From Leucobacter insecticola (GTDB lineage: Bacteria > Actinomycetota > Actinomycetes > Actinomycetales > Microbacteriaceae), in assembly GCF_011382965.1 (NCBI RefSeq), contig NZ_CP049934.1, forward strand, positions 1,798,001-1,862,000: a stretch of DNA of 64,000 nucleotides, read 5' to 3'. Position 1 is the stretch's first letter. Every line of letters starts with the position of its first letter. The translations under genes were made by a program, and so were the position numbers. Positions 47,397-56,450 of this stretch are shown here, in pieces. The notes beneath the pieces were generated by a model. The model worked only from the letters and a program-made list of their open reading frames with translations, searched no databases and had not been told where the DNA came from.

Positions 47397-47514
47397 GTGA
47401 TATGGTTGCAGAAGAAATTCTTGATGTCAATCACCGTGAGGCGTTGACTGCATATAGGTGTATCCTGATGTTTGACCGCCATGGGTTTTCGGTTGGATTG
47501 AAATTTGTAATACA

Positions 47515-47525
47515 GAATGCTTGTC
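47515..47525. promoter_or_regulatory. GntR-type operator, copy 2
   Basis: TTGTAATACAG is the near inverse of copy 1, 23 nt before the GntR start. GTAATACAG in it is the exact reverse complement of nine bases of copy 1, so the pair could be bridged by one dimer of dimers. Confidence 0.6.
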
Positions 47526-47548
47526 CGTGGCAGCGATAGGAGAACTCA

Positions 47549-48300
47549 ATGGCGACACCAGAAATCCTCGAAACCGTGCCCCAAGCCCCTAAAGTGCTCG
47601 CGGCCGATGCGGTGTTTCAGCAGCTTCGTGAGGCGATCGTTCGCGGTGACTACCCAGAAGGTTCCAAGCTTCCCTCGGAAGCGAAACTCGCGGCGGTCTT
47701 CGGGGTCAGCCGCCCCGTGGTGCGGGAAGCTTTGCAGGGCTGCGCGGCGCTCGGGCTCACCGAGACTCGCGTCGGCAGCGGCACCGTGGTGCTTTCGAGG
47801 CACGGTAACCAGGGCTCTCGCTCGGTAACTACAGTGCACGCGAGCTGCACGAGGCCCGCCCGCACGTCGAGATGCCGGCGGCGGCCCTCGCCGCGAGTCG
47901 CCGCAGCGACGCGGACCTCGAGGAGCTTGCTGCGATCCTGAACAGCATGGCGGAGATCACCGCGGGTACCTCCCAGCGGGGCGCCCGGGCGTGGGTGGAA
48001 CAGGATGCCATGTTTCACTCCGCGATTGCTCGCGCCAGCAGGAACGGTGTGTTCGAGAGCTTCATCGCCGAGATCCGCGAGGCGCTCGAGCGGCAGTCGC
48101 AGCTTCTCGCAACCGCGGCGAAGCGGCAAGAGCAGTCCGACCGGGAACACCGGGAGATCTTCGACGCCATTGCCGCGGGTGACGCTGAAGCTGCACTTCA
48201 CGCAATGAGCCTGCACCTTCACGCCGTTGCGGACGCGGTGAACTCGCTCACCCAAGCCCATCTCACCGACATTCGCGATGCCGAAGGCGCCGCGAACTAA
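47549..48300 (+). CDS. GntR-family transcriptional regulator, FadR/FCD subfamily (one frameshift)
   Basis: About 250 aa. N-terminal winged helix (QQLREAIVRGDYPEGSKLPSEAKLAAVFGVSRPVVREALQG), then a FCD-type ligand domain (EARPHVEMPAAALAASRRSDAD, EQDAMFHSAIARASRN, EHREIFDAIAAGDAEAALHAM with the His/Asp metal-site residues). One base is missing near 47815-47822 (reading HGNQGSSLGNYSAREL when restored). It lies first in a cluster with an asparaginase and M20 peptidase and diverges from the MHS transporter; it probably controls both. Confidence 0.9.
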
Positions 48301-48315
48301 ACACACGAGGAATCC

Positions 48316-49272
48316 ATGCAAGCCATTCAGTTTCAGCACGTCCCGCTCGTCGAAGCGACACGAGGGGACCTGACCGAGAGCGTGCACTACGGCTCCTTCG
48401 CCGTGGTTGACGCTGGCGGCACGCTGCGTTCAGCCGCGGGATCTCCCGAAGCTCCCTATTACGCCAGGTCTTCGCTCAAGCCCTTCCAATCGACCGCTAT
48501 GGTGCGTGCGGGCCTGCAGTTGCCGCCGAGACTCCTCGCACTGAGCTCCGCGAGCCACTCCGGCGCGCCGGTGCATATTGAGGGCGCCCGAGAGATCCTG
48601 AGCATGCACGGACTTGACGAAACCGCACTGCGGAACGCCCTCGACCTGCCCTACGGTGCGAAGGAACGAGAGGCGTGGCTTCGCGGCGGCGGCGAACCCA
48701 CGCAGATCACACAGAACTGCTCGGGCAAACACGCCGCGATGCTTGCCACCTGCGTCGTCAACGACTGGTCACGTGACGATTATCTGTCGCCGGAGCATCC
48801 CCTGCAGCGACTGGTCAAGCAGACGGTCGAGGAATTCACCGGCGAGGAGTCTGCTGCAGACACCGTTGACGGCTGCGGGACGCCCCTCTTCGCTTTCTCC
48901 TTGACAGGTCTCGCGCACGCCGCCGCTCGCCTGGGCGCAGCGGATCCGGCATCGGCCGAGGGTTCCGTGTTCTCGGCGATCCAGGCTCACCCCGACATGC
49001 TTGCCGGCGAACAGCGTGACGTCACGGCGCTGATGCGGTCTGTACCCTCGCTGATCGCGAAGGACGGGGCGGAAGGCTTTCAGCTGGTCGCGCTGCGCAG
49101 CGGCGTCGGCGTTGCGATCAAGATCTCTGACGGCGGGGATCGCGCGCGCATGCCGATCACGCTCGCGATCCTGCGCGAGCTGGGCGTTGCGGAGGCTGAG
49201 CTCGCCGACGTGCCACTGCAGCAGATTCTCGGCGGAGGCGCGCCCAGGGGTGTGCTTCGCACGCTGCGTTGA
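48316..49272 (+). CDS. L-asparaginase II family (COG4448 type)
   Basis: 318 aa. Family landmarks: VESVHYGSFAVVDAGG-like start (TESVHYGSFAVVDAGG), SLKPFQSTAMVRAG, SASHSGAPVHIEGAREILS, TQNCSGKHAAMLATC, DTVDGCGTPLFAFSL and IKISDGGDRARMP. This class differs from the E. coli AnsA/B fold and is related to a thermolabile rhizobial asparaginase. Expected to split asparagine to aspartate and ammonia. Follows the GntR gene by 15 nt. Confidence 0.9.
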   Translation: MQAIQFQHVPLVEATRGDLTESVHYGSFAVVDAGGTLRSAAGSPEAPYYARSSLKPFQSTAMVRAGLQLPPRLLALSSASHSGAPVHIEGAREILSMHGLDETALRNALDLPYGAKEREAWLRGGGEPTQITQNCSGKHAAMLATCVVNDWSRDDYLSPEHPLQRLVKQTVEEFTGEESAADTVDGCGTPLFAFSLTGLAHAAARLGAADPASAEGSVFSAIQAHPDMLAGEQRDVTALMRSVPSLIAKDGAEGFQLVALRSGVGVAIKISDGGDRARMPITLAILRELGVAEAELADVPLQQILGGGAPRGVLRTLR

Positions 49273-49334
49273 TTGGGCGAGCGCTAACCTGGAATGCAGT
49301 ACCGAGTGTGATCCCGACGAAAGCAGAACTGACA

Positions 49335-50636
49335 ATGAATGAGCAGGGCCTCTCCGAGACGGTGCGCATCGCGCGCGATCTGATTCGCTTTGACACCACC
49401 AATCGCGGTGGCGGAGACGCCGAGCCGGAACGCCCCGCGGCCGACTACGTCGCCGCCTACCTCACGGAGCTCGGGCTCGAACCGCGAATCTACGAGTCGG
49501 CCCCGGGGCGCGCCAACGTGATCGCCAGGATGGAGGGCACGGATCCCGATCTCCCCGCGCTCGTGCTGCACGGCCACCTCGACGTCGTTCCAGCGGATCC
49601 CGCAAACTGGTCAGTCGACCCTTTCGCGGGTGTCATCAAGGACGGCATGCTGTGGGGCCGCGGCGCCGTCGACATGAAAGACATGGACGCCATGATCATG
49701 ACGGCCGCGGCGGAACTCATGCGCGCGGGGGAACGTCCGAAGCGCACGGTGATCCTCGCCTTCTTCGCCGACGAGGAGGCCGGGAGCATCTTTGGATCTC
49801 ACTACATGGTGAAGAACCATCCCGAGGTCTTCGCGGGCGCAGCAACCGCGATCAGCGAGGTCGGCGGTTACTCGATTGACGTCGAAGGCACCCGGGCCTA
49901 CCTGATCCAGACCGGCGAAAAATCTCTCGACTGGATCAAGCTGCGCGCCCGCGGCACCGCGGCCCACGGTTCACGCTACTGGCCCGACAATGCGGTTACC
50001 CGGCTCGCTGAGGCCGTTGTTGCGCTTGGTCGTCACGAGTGGCCGCTGAATCTTTGCGACACGACACGCGAACTGATCACCGAGCTTGCGGCGATTCTGG
50101 GGGAGGAACCCACCGAGGCCGGTGCTGAGGATCTCGTGCTGCGGCTCGGCAAGGGCGGCGGCTTCATTCACGCGAGCCTGCGCAACACCACGAACCCCAC
50201 CGTGCTGACGGCGGGATACAAGCACAACGTGATTCCCGACACCGCAGAGGCTCTGATCGATGTGCGGGCGATCCCGGTGGAACAAGGCACGATTCTCGAG
50301 CAGGTGCAGCGCATTGTTGGTGACGACATCGAGATCGAGGTGGTGCACTCCGACACGGGTCTGGAGGTGCCCTTCGGTGGAGAACTCGTCGACGCGATGA
50401 CGGCGAGCCTGCTGAAGGAAGACCCGGAGGCGCGAGTGCTGCCGTATTTGCTGTCTGGCGGCACCGACAATAAAGCGCTCTCGAAGCTGGGCATCACCGG
50501 CTATGGGTTCGCGCCACTGCGCCTCCCCGCCGACCTCGACTTCCCGGGCATGTTCCACGGCGTCGACGAACGCGTGCCGCTAGACGCGATCGATTTCGGG
50601 CACCGTGTGCTTGTCGATCTGCTGCGCACTTACTAG
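49335..50636 (+). CDS. M20-family metallopeptidase/deacylase
   Basis: About 433 aa from ATG 49335 (MNEQGLSETVRIARDLIRFDTT); an in-frame start at 49269 would overlap the asparaginase stop and adds atypical residues. Dinuclear zinc site: LHGHLDVVPAD, GRGAVDMKDMDAMI, FFADEEAGSIFGSHY. The dimerisation domain and final HGVDERVPLDA are present. Related to ArgE/DapE-type and dipeptidase enzymes; exact substrate unknown. Genomic context suggests a role in amino-acid or peptide use. Confidence 0.9.
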   Translation: MNEQGLSETVRIARDLIRFDTTNRGGGDAEPERPAADYVAAYLTELGLEPRIYESAPGRANVIARMEGTDPDLPALVLHGHLDVVPADPANWSVDPFAGVIKDGMLWGRGAVDMKDMDAMIMTAAAELMRAGERPKRTVILAFFADEEAGSIFGSHYMVKNHPEVFAGAATAISEVGGYSIDVEGTRAYLIQTGEKSLDWIKLRARGTAAHGSRYWPDNAVTRLAEAVVALGRHEWPLNLCDTTRELITELAAILGEEPTEAGAEDLVLRLGKGGGFIHASLRNTTNPTVLTAGYKHNVIPDTAEALIDVRAIPVEQGTILEQVQRIVGDDIEIEVVHSDTGLEVPFGGELVDAMTASLLKEDPEARVLPYLLSGGTDNKALSKLGITGYGFAPLRLPADLDFPGMFHGVDERVPLDAIDFGHRVLVDLLRTY

Positions 50637-50738
50637 CCCATAAGCCCGCGGGACCTCCGCGTCGGCTATCCTAGACGGCGGCCCTGTCGCGTTTGCGTGA
50701 TCCGGGCGAGGCGAGACCATCTCGCTGCGAAAGGAAAC

Positions 50739-51632
50739 ATGGGAATCTTCGAGGCGATCCTGCTCGGGATCTTGCAGGGGCTCACCGAGTTTCTGCCGAT
50801 CTCATCCAGCGCTCACCTTCGCGTGGCGAGCGAACTCATGGGGATCGGTGACGCTGGCGCTGCCTTTACCGCGATCACGCAGATCGGCACCGAGGCCGCC
50901 GTCATTGTGTTCTTCTGGCGCGACATCGTGCGGATCATCGGGCGCTGGTTCCGATCCCTCACGGGTTCCGTGCCGCGGAAGGATCCTGATGCGCTGATGG
51001 GGTGGTGGATCATCCTGGGCACCCTCCCGATCGTGGTGCTCGGCCTGCTGTTCCAGGATCAGATCGAGACCACCCTGCGCTCGCTGTGGTTCGTAGCGAT
51101 CAGCCTGATCGTCTTCGGTTTGCTGCTCGGCGTTGCCGATCGTCTCGGCAAGAATGCACGACCGCTTGAAAAGCTCACCTGGAAGCACGGCCTGATCTAT
51201 GGTTTCGCGCAGGCGCTCGCGCTGATCCCGGGTGTGTCTCGCTCGGGCGGCACGATCACCGCCGGCCTCTTCATGGGCTACAAACGTGAAGCCGCGGCCC
51301 GCTACTCCTTCCTGCTCGCGATCCCTGCCGTGCTCGGATCCGGCTTCTATCAGGTGCTTAAGGTGCTGAAGAACTCGGGCGGCGACGGCGACGGCATCGA
51401 GACACCGATGGGGATGACCCTGATTGCCACCGCGGTTGCGTTTGTGATCGCGCTGTTTGTCATCGGACTCTTCATGAAATACATTTCGAAGCGCAGCTTC
51501 TTGCCGTTCGTGATCTATCGCGTGCTGCTCGGGATCGCGATTATCATCCTGCTCAGCACCGGTGTGCTCAGTGCCGACGGCGGCACCCTGGCTGCGGGAC
51601 TGAGCCAAGTTACGACGGGAGCCGCACTGTGA
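50739..51632 (+). CDS. uppP: Undecaprenyl-diphosphatase
   Basis: About 297 aa from ATG 50739. Recycles the undecaprenyl lipid carrier for cell-wall synthesis in the membrane. Motifs: [19 protein letters not shown] at the start and [19 protein letters not shown], both diagnostic of UppP/BacA. About eight helices. The stop overlaps the mshC GTG (TGTGA). Confidence 0.95.
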   Translation: MGIFEAILLGILQGLTEFLPISSSAHLRVASELMGIGDAGAAFTAITQIGTEAAVIVFFWRDIVRIIGRWFRSLTGSVPRKDPDALMGWWIILGTLPIVVLGLLFQDQIETTLRSLWFVAISLIVFGLLLGVADRLGKNARPLEKLTWKHGLIYGFAQALALIPGVSRSGGTITAGLFMGYKREAAARYSFLLAIPAVLGSGFYQVLKVLKNSGGDGDGIETPMGMTLIATAVAFVIALFVIGLFMKYISKRSFLPFVIYRVLLGIAIIILLSTGVLSADGGTLAAGLSQVTTGAAL

Positions 51633-52873
51633 GGACCTGGACACCACCCGAGATTCCCGCGCTCCCCGGCGAGGGAATCGCCCCCAAGCTCTTCAACACC
51701 GCGACCGGTCGCATGGAACACCCGGCGATTCCCGAGGGCCGTGCCCTGCTGTACGTCTGCGGGATCACGCCCTACGATGCCACGCACCTCGGTCACGCCT
51801 TCACCTATCTTGCCTTCGACATCATGCAGCGGGCCTGGCGAGACGCGGGCATCGAGACCGTGTACGCGCAGAACATCACCGATGTCGATGACCCGCTGCT
51901 CGAACGGGCGAACGACACCGGCGTAGACTGGCGCACGCTCGCGGACGAACAGATCGGATTGTTTCGCTCAGACATGCACCGGCTCGGGATGATCCCACCA
52001 GAGCACTACGTGGCCGTCACCGAGCAGATAGATGAGATCGCTCAGGCGGTGCGTGAGCTGAAAGAACGCGGCTTCGCCTACGAGGTACCCACCGAGGGCG
52101 CCGTCGGCTTCGACATCTACTTCGACATCGATGCCGCGCAGCAGTCTTCGCAGTGGCGGCTCGGCGACGTGGCCCCCTACGAGCACGCCGTCATGCTGCA
52201 GCTCAGCACCGAACGCGGCGGGGATCCTGAGCGGCCCGGCAAGCGCAACCCGCTCGATCCGCTCCTGTGGCGCTCAGCGCGCGAGGGTGAGCCCAGCTGG
52301 GAGACTCCGGTCGGCGAGGGGCGCCCGGGCTGGCATATCGAGTGCTCGGTGATCGCGACGAAGGCGCTCGGCGGCGCATTCACGGTGCAGGGCGGGGGAG
52401 AGGATCTTGTGTTCCCGCATCACGAGTTCACCGCGGCGCACGCCACCGCGATCTCCGACACCCCGCTTGCCCACGCCTACTGCCACGCCGGGCTGGTCGG
52501 CTATCACGGACACAAGATGTCGAAGTCGCGGGGCAACCTCGTGTTTGTGTCAAAGCTGTTGAACGCGGGGGCGGATCCCTCCGCGATCCGGCTCGGGCTG
52601 CTTGCGCACCACTACCGCTCGGAGTGGGAGTGGCACGACGCAGATCTCGACTTCGCCGACCGTCGGCTCGCGAGCTGGCGCGAGGGCGTGCGACGCGAAA
52701 GCGCGGATCCCGCATCTGCGGACGCGGTGCTGCAGCAGTTGCGCGCGGCGCTCGCAAATGACCTCGACACGCCCGTGATGCTCGCGACGCTGGACGCGGC
52801 ACTCGACCAGGGCGTCGACGATTCGCAGCTGATCACCGACGCGGTCCAGTCCCTCCTTGGTGTGACGCTGTAA
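51629..52873 (+). CDS. mshC: L-cysteine:1D-myo-inosityl 2-amino-2-deoxy-alpha-D-glucopyranoside ligase
   Basis: 414 aa. Third step of mycothiol synthesis: ATP-dependent attachment of cysteine to GlcN-Ins. CysRS-like: [21 protein letters not shown] (HIGH site, with the zinc Cys), [25 protein letters not shown] (His ligands) and [14 protein letters not shown] (KMSKS). Distinguished from CysRS by the N-terminal TGRMEHPA segment. GTG start 51629. Coupled to uppP. Confidence 0.95.
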   Translation: MRTWTPPEIPALPGEGIAPKLFNTATGRMEHPAIPEGRALLYVCGITPYDATHLGHAFTYLAFDIMQRAWRDAGIETVYAQNITDVDDPLLERANDTGVDWRTLADEQIGLFRSDMHRLGMIPPEHYVAVTEQIDEIAQAVRELKERGFAYEVPTEGAVGFDIYFDIDAAQQSSQWRLGDVAPYEHAVMLQLSTERGGDPERPGKRNPLDPLLWRSAREGEPSWETPVGEGRPGWHIECSVIATKALGGAFTVQGGGEDLVFPHHEFTAAHATAISDTPLAHAYCHAGLVGYHGHKMSKSRGNLVFVSKLLNAGADPSAIRLGLLAHHYRSEWEWHDADLDFADRRLASWREGVRRESADPASADAVLQQLRAALANDLDTPVMLATLDAALDQGVDDSQLITDAVQSLLGVTL

Positions 52874-52882
52874 CGGTGCGTC

Positions 52883-53626
52883 TCAGCTCAGCCGCATAAG
52901 CCGGGCAGCCAGCGCCGCGAAGGCCGCGGTCGTGAACGCGAGCAGGAGCCACGCGATGCCGAGGGGGAGCGCCGGGGCGGACCCGGTGATCTGCGCGTTG
53001 AGAGCGTCAGCGAACCAGGTGGTCGGTAGGAAGCGGCAGACGGATTCCAGCCATCCCGGGTACACGCTGAGCGGGATCATCGCTCCGGAGCTCGCGAGCA
53101 CGAACATCGGCGCCAGGTAGGTGAGCTGCAGCGCGACGTTCGGGTTCTTTAGGCGAGCCGCGACGAGGTAGCCGAGCGCGAGCAGCAGCAGACCGCCGAG
53201 CAGCAGGGTGACGATGGCCTGCAGCGTGTGTAACGGCGAAACTCCCTGCGTCAGCATCACCGCAACAACAATGATGCTCTCCGCGGCAACGAGCCCGGCG
53301 CGCACCGGCACGTGTCCGAGCAGAAATGCTGACACTCGCGCGGGCGTGGTCGACAGCTGCCTCAGCGTGCCGAGACTGCGATACCTGACGAGCGGCACCG
53401 TGGTGGTCCCGAAGGCGATCCCCATAAAGCCAATGAAACTGACCATCACAAACGTGCGCTTCAGTAGCATCGTGGGCTCCCCGGTCGCCCCGGAGATGAC
53501 GAGATCCAGGATCCAAAACATGCCGAGCATGCCGAGGAACGACGCGAGGATCACAACAGTGGCGTTCTTGTCGCGGAGGAGCTCACGAGTGTGGGTTCTC
53601 GTGAACTCTTGCAGTTGTGTGCTCAT
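52883..53626 (-). CDS. ABC-2 type transporter permease (operon gene 5)
   Basis: 247 aa, about six helices: LGMLGMFWILDLVISG, VMVSFIGFMGIAFGTTTVPLVRYR, AESIIVVAVMLTQG, LLLGGLLLLALGYLV, LTYLAPMFVLASSGAMI (conserved ABC-2 motif with a nearby PLS), and a C-terminal helix. The ATG overlaps the ATPase stop (ATGA). It is the last gene of the operon starting at 57520; the ATPase upstream is disrupted, so its supply of a partner and its own expression are in doubt. Confidence 0.87.
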   Translation of the reverse strand: MSTQLQEFTRTHTRELLRDKNATVVILASFLGMLGMFWILDLVISGATGEPTMLLKRTFVMVSFIGFMGIAFGTTTVPLVRYRSLGTLRQLSTTPARVSAFLLGHVPVRAGLVAAESIIVVAVMLTQGVSPLHTLQAIVTLLLGGLLLLALGYLVAARLKNPNVALQLTYLAPMFVLASSGAMIPLSVYPGWLESVCRFLPTTWFADALNAQITGSAPALPLGIAWLLLAFTTAAFAALAARLMRLS

Positions 53627-54289
53627 GAACTCGTCGCCGATACCTCAACAAACACGTCTTCGAGCGAGCTGCGCGTGACGCGATAGTTGAAGGCTTGCAA
53701 ACCCGGGGTGAAGGTGAGGCGGCGGATCACGGCGTCCGGATCCTCCGTCACGATCGAGAACGCGGTGCCCGCGGATCCTGAGCTGCTGATGTCACCCTCA
53801 ATGCCGAGCGCCCGAATCTCCTCCGTGGTTCGCGTGGCAGAGACTTCGAAGGACACCGTCGCGGTGGCGGAGTGCTCACGGATGAGCGCGTCGGGTTCGC
53901 CCTCGGCCGCGATCCTGCCACCCACCAGGATCGCGAGCCGGTCACACACCTGCGTGGCCTCGTCCATGTGGTGGGTCGAGAGCAGCACGGTCGTGCCCTT
54001 CTGCCGTTGGCGCTCGATGATCTCCCAGAGATTGCGCCTGGCGCTCGGATCCAGCCCCGCCGACGGTTCATCGAGCACCAGCACGGCGGGGTTGCCGATG
54101 AGTGCGATCCCGATGAGCAGCCTGCGCTCCTGGCCGCCAGAGAGGTGCTTCACCTTGATATTGGCGGCGTCTTCCAGATCGACCTCCGCGATGATGTCGG
54201 CGGGATCCCGGGCCACTTCGTAGAACGAGGCGAAGAGCTGCACTGTCTCCCTGACGGTGAGCGTGGGGAAGAGATTGGCCGCCTGCGGC

Positions 54290-55536
54290 GGTGGGTTCTA
54301 GCGGTCGGTGCAACACTTCACAATTGATGGGGTGGATACCGATATGAGATTCAGCGAACGGATTTTGCCGGACCGGATCAACATGATTTGGGAGTTACGT
54401 GCCCAAGGCCGGTCGGTGCAAGAAATCAGCGAGGTGGTGGGGTGGTCCCCCACCGCGGTCAAGAATCATGTGCATGAGTGCGGTGGAGTGAAACCCCGAG
54501 TGAAAGCACGGCAGGGGGCGTTGTCGTTCGAGGAACGGATCGAGATCCAGTCGATGCTGCGGCAGTCTTGCAGCGTGCGACACATCGCGAGAGTGTTGGG
54601 TCGGGCACCATCCACCATCTCTCGGGAGGTTCGACGTAATGCGCGTTCCTGTGCGGGGGAGAAACGTCGACCGCGTTCGGCATATTGGGCGATGAGTGCC
54701 CAGGCCAAGTCGTGGGAGCGTGCCAGGCGCCCCAAACCCAGCAAACTCGTCACGGACGCTGTGTTGCGTGAGTATGTGCAGTCACAGTTAGGGTTGAAGC
54801 GTTCACCGGAACAAATCGCGGGAAGGTTGCGGCGGAAGTTCCCTGATCGACCGGAGATGTGGGTGTCACACGAAACGATCTATCAAGCCATCTATCTCCG
54901 CGGTCGTGGGGGGGGTTGAAGCGTGAGCTTGAGGTGTCGTTGCGGACGGGGCGTGTATTGCGGCAGCCCAGGCGTGTTGCCGGGCAGCGGCGTGGCCGGA
55001 TCCCGGGGATGGTGAATATCAGTGAGCGGCCCGCTGAGATCAATGGTCGGGCGGTGCCGGGGCATTTGGAGGGGGACTTGATCATCGGGAAGAATGGTCG
55101 GAGCGCGATTGGAACGGTCGTGGAGCGGCACTCGAATTATCTGTTGTTGGTGTGGATGGATCCTGCTCTGAATCGGGTGGAGGCGCTCACGGAAGGGTTG
55201 ATCGCGAAGATGAAGAACCTTCCGGATGTGTTGCGTCATTCCGTGACGTGGCATCAGGGGGTGGAGATGCATCGGCATGCGAAGATCGCGATGGATGCTG
55301 ATATTGATGTCTATTTTTGTGATCCGCATTCGCCGTGGCAGCGGCCTACGAATGAGAACACGAACGGGCTGCTGCGTCAGTATTTTCCGAAAGGGACTGA
55401 TCTGAGTGTGTTCAGTCAGGAAGATCTGGATTATGTTGAGTGGGAGATGAATGACCGGCCTCGTAAACGTCTTGAGTTTGCGAAGCCGGCCGAGGTGGTG
55501 CGGGACATACTGTTGCGCTGACCGCTAGAACCCACC
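54290..55536 (+). mobile_element. IS30-family insertion sequence
   Basis: 1,247 bp with 26-bp inverted ends beginning GGTGGGTTCTAGCGGTC on both sides and continuing GGTGCAACA (left) or AGCGCAACA (right): 24 of 26 positions match. Carries one transposase gene (with a frame break) on the plus strand, opposite to the interrupted ATPase gene. Inserted between the codons for VAVQ and PQAAN. Confidence 0.92.
54308..55521 (+). CDS. IS30-family transposase (frame break at a G8 run)
   Basis: About 400 aa if joined. N-terminal helix-turn-helix regions (RINMIWELRAQGRSVQEISEVV; SVRHIARVLGRAPSTISREVRR) and the C-terminal DDE domain (LEGDLIIGKNGRSAIGTVVERHSN; PHSPWQRPTNENTNGLLRQYFP with the Glu). The frame is lost at eight Gs (54908-54915); a ninth or two fewer restores RGRG(G)LKRELEVSL. 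The second Asp position reads TWHQGVEM where the family normally has TWDxG. Possible first start GTG 54308 or ATG 54344. Activity doubtful. Confidence 0.82.
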
Positions 55537-55806
55537 GCTGCACCGCGACAAGTTCGGTGAAGCGTTGGCGATCCCGCAGAGGATCGAGGCCGAGCACTTC
55601 GATCGAGCCGGCGGTAGGGGTGCGGAGCCCGACAATCGTCTCGAGTGTGGTCGTCTTGCCCGAGCCGTTGGGGCCGAGTAGCCCGAAAACCTCGCCCGGC
55701 CGCACCCGAAATGAGATGCCGTCGACAGCGGTGTTGTTGTCGTAGACCTTGCGCAGATCCTGGACCACGATGGCGTCTTGCGCGGGGGTGTTTGACTCAG
55801 CCAAAT

Positions 55807-56031
55807 TCATCTCTTGCCTCCTGTCGGTGGGGCGTCGTCGCCTCCGGGAAAGAAGATCGACTCGAGCGGCATTCCGAAGATCTGCGAAATGCGAAATGCG
55901 AGGGGGAGTGAGGGATCATACTTGCCGGTCTCCAGTGCGTTGACCGTCTGCCGCGATACCTCGAGCGTTTCGGCGAGCTGGACCTGGGTCCAGCCGTGCT
56001 CCGTGCGGAGCCTGCGGACGTCGTTCTTCAT
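55807..56031 (-). CDS. Small XRE-type helix-turn-helix regulator
   Basis: 74 aa, a single Cro/CI-type domain of the YozG kind: VRRLRTEHGWTQVQLAETLEVSRQTVNALETGKYDPSLPLAFRIS followed by FGMPLESIFFPG. Such regulators often control adjacent ABC exporters. ATG 56031 overlaps the previous stop (ATGA), and its own stop overlaps the ATPase ATG. Operon gene 3. Confidence 0.93.
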   Translation of the reverse strand: MKNDVRRLRTEHGWTQVQLAETLEVSRQTVNALETGKYDPSLPLAFRISQIFGMPLESIFFPGGDDAPPTGGKR

Positions 56032-56450
56032 CGGTTTGCCCTGGCATTGAGGACGACGCTGGCGACGAGCCAGGCCATCATGCCGATGATAAAGACAATC
56101 CAGGGGAGGAAAATTCCATCGAAGCCGGCGAATCCCAGGAAGCCGACTGTTACTGCAGCAAGCATCGAGGCGCCGAAGCCCACGCTCATGCTTTGGAGGG
56201 TTGTCGTTTTGTCTCGCTCGTCAATGCGTTTCAGGTGGCGCACAACCGAGATTAGGACCCAAATCATGGGAAGCACAGGGACGATCGTGATGACGGCCCT
56301 GAGAGCTGTGCCCTTTTCTGCTGGAATGAGAATCGGCAGAATCACCACCGCGAGGATGTACAGCACCATTCCAATGGAGAGCTCCCAAGAATAGAGCCTA
56401 AAAGCGCGGCGCTCGGCGGGTGTGCTCCCGGTTTCTTCTGTTGTATTCAC
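56028..56450 (-). CDS. Membrane protein, operon gene 2
   Basis: About 140 aa from GTG 56450 (the stop of the upstream permease overlaps it, GTGA). Four helices: WELSIGMVLYILAVVILPIL, AVITIVPVLPMIWVLISVV, ASMLAAVTVGFLGFAG and IFLPWIVFIIGMMAWLVASVV, with a charged loop RHLKRIDERDKTTTLQ between the second and third. Not recognised; the pairing with an XRE regulator is commonly seen (regulator plus a membrane anchor), so it may modulate the regulator (inference). Confidence 0.8.
   Translation of the reverse strand: MNTTEETGSTPAERRAFRLYSWELSIGMVLYILAVVILPILIPAEKGTALRAVITIVPVLPMIWVLISVVRHLKRIDERDKTTTLQSMSVGFGASMLAAVTVGFLGFAGFDGIFLPWIVFIIGMMAWLVASVVLNARANR

Larger units (their letters stand above)
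54288..55538. repeat. 2-bp target duplication (GC) around the IS30-type element
   Basis: GC at 54288-54289 and at 55537-55538 bracket the inverted ends. A 2-bp target duplication fits the IS30 family, and deletion of one copy with the element restores the ATPase reading frame. Confidence 0.85.
53623..55810 (-). pseudogene. ABC-2 exporter ATPase, interrupted by an IS30-type element
   Basis: N-terminal part (55810 to 55537): MNLAESNTPAQDAIVVQDLRK, Walker A LLGPNGSGKTTTLETIVGLR, ending RFTELVAVQ. C-terminal part (54289 to 53623): PQAANLFPTLTVRETVQLF, signature HLSGGQERRLLIGIALIG, Walker B VLVLDEPSAGLD, H-loop STHHMDEATQVCD. The element occupies 54290-55536. Removing it with one GC target copy rejoins the frame exactly as VAVQPQAANLFPTL, so the gene was intact before insertion. 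Start ATG overlaps the upstream stop (ATGA). Confidence 0.93.
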
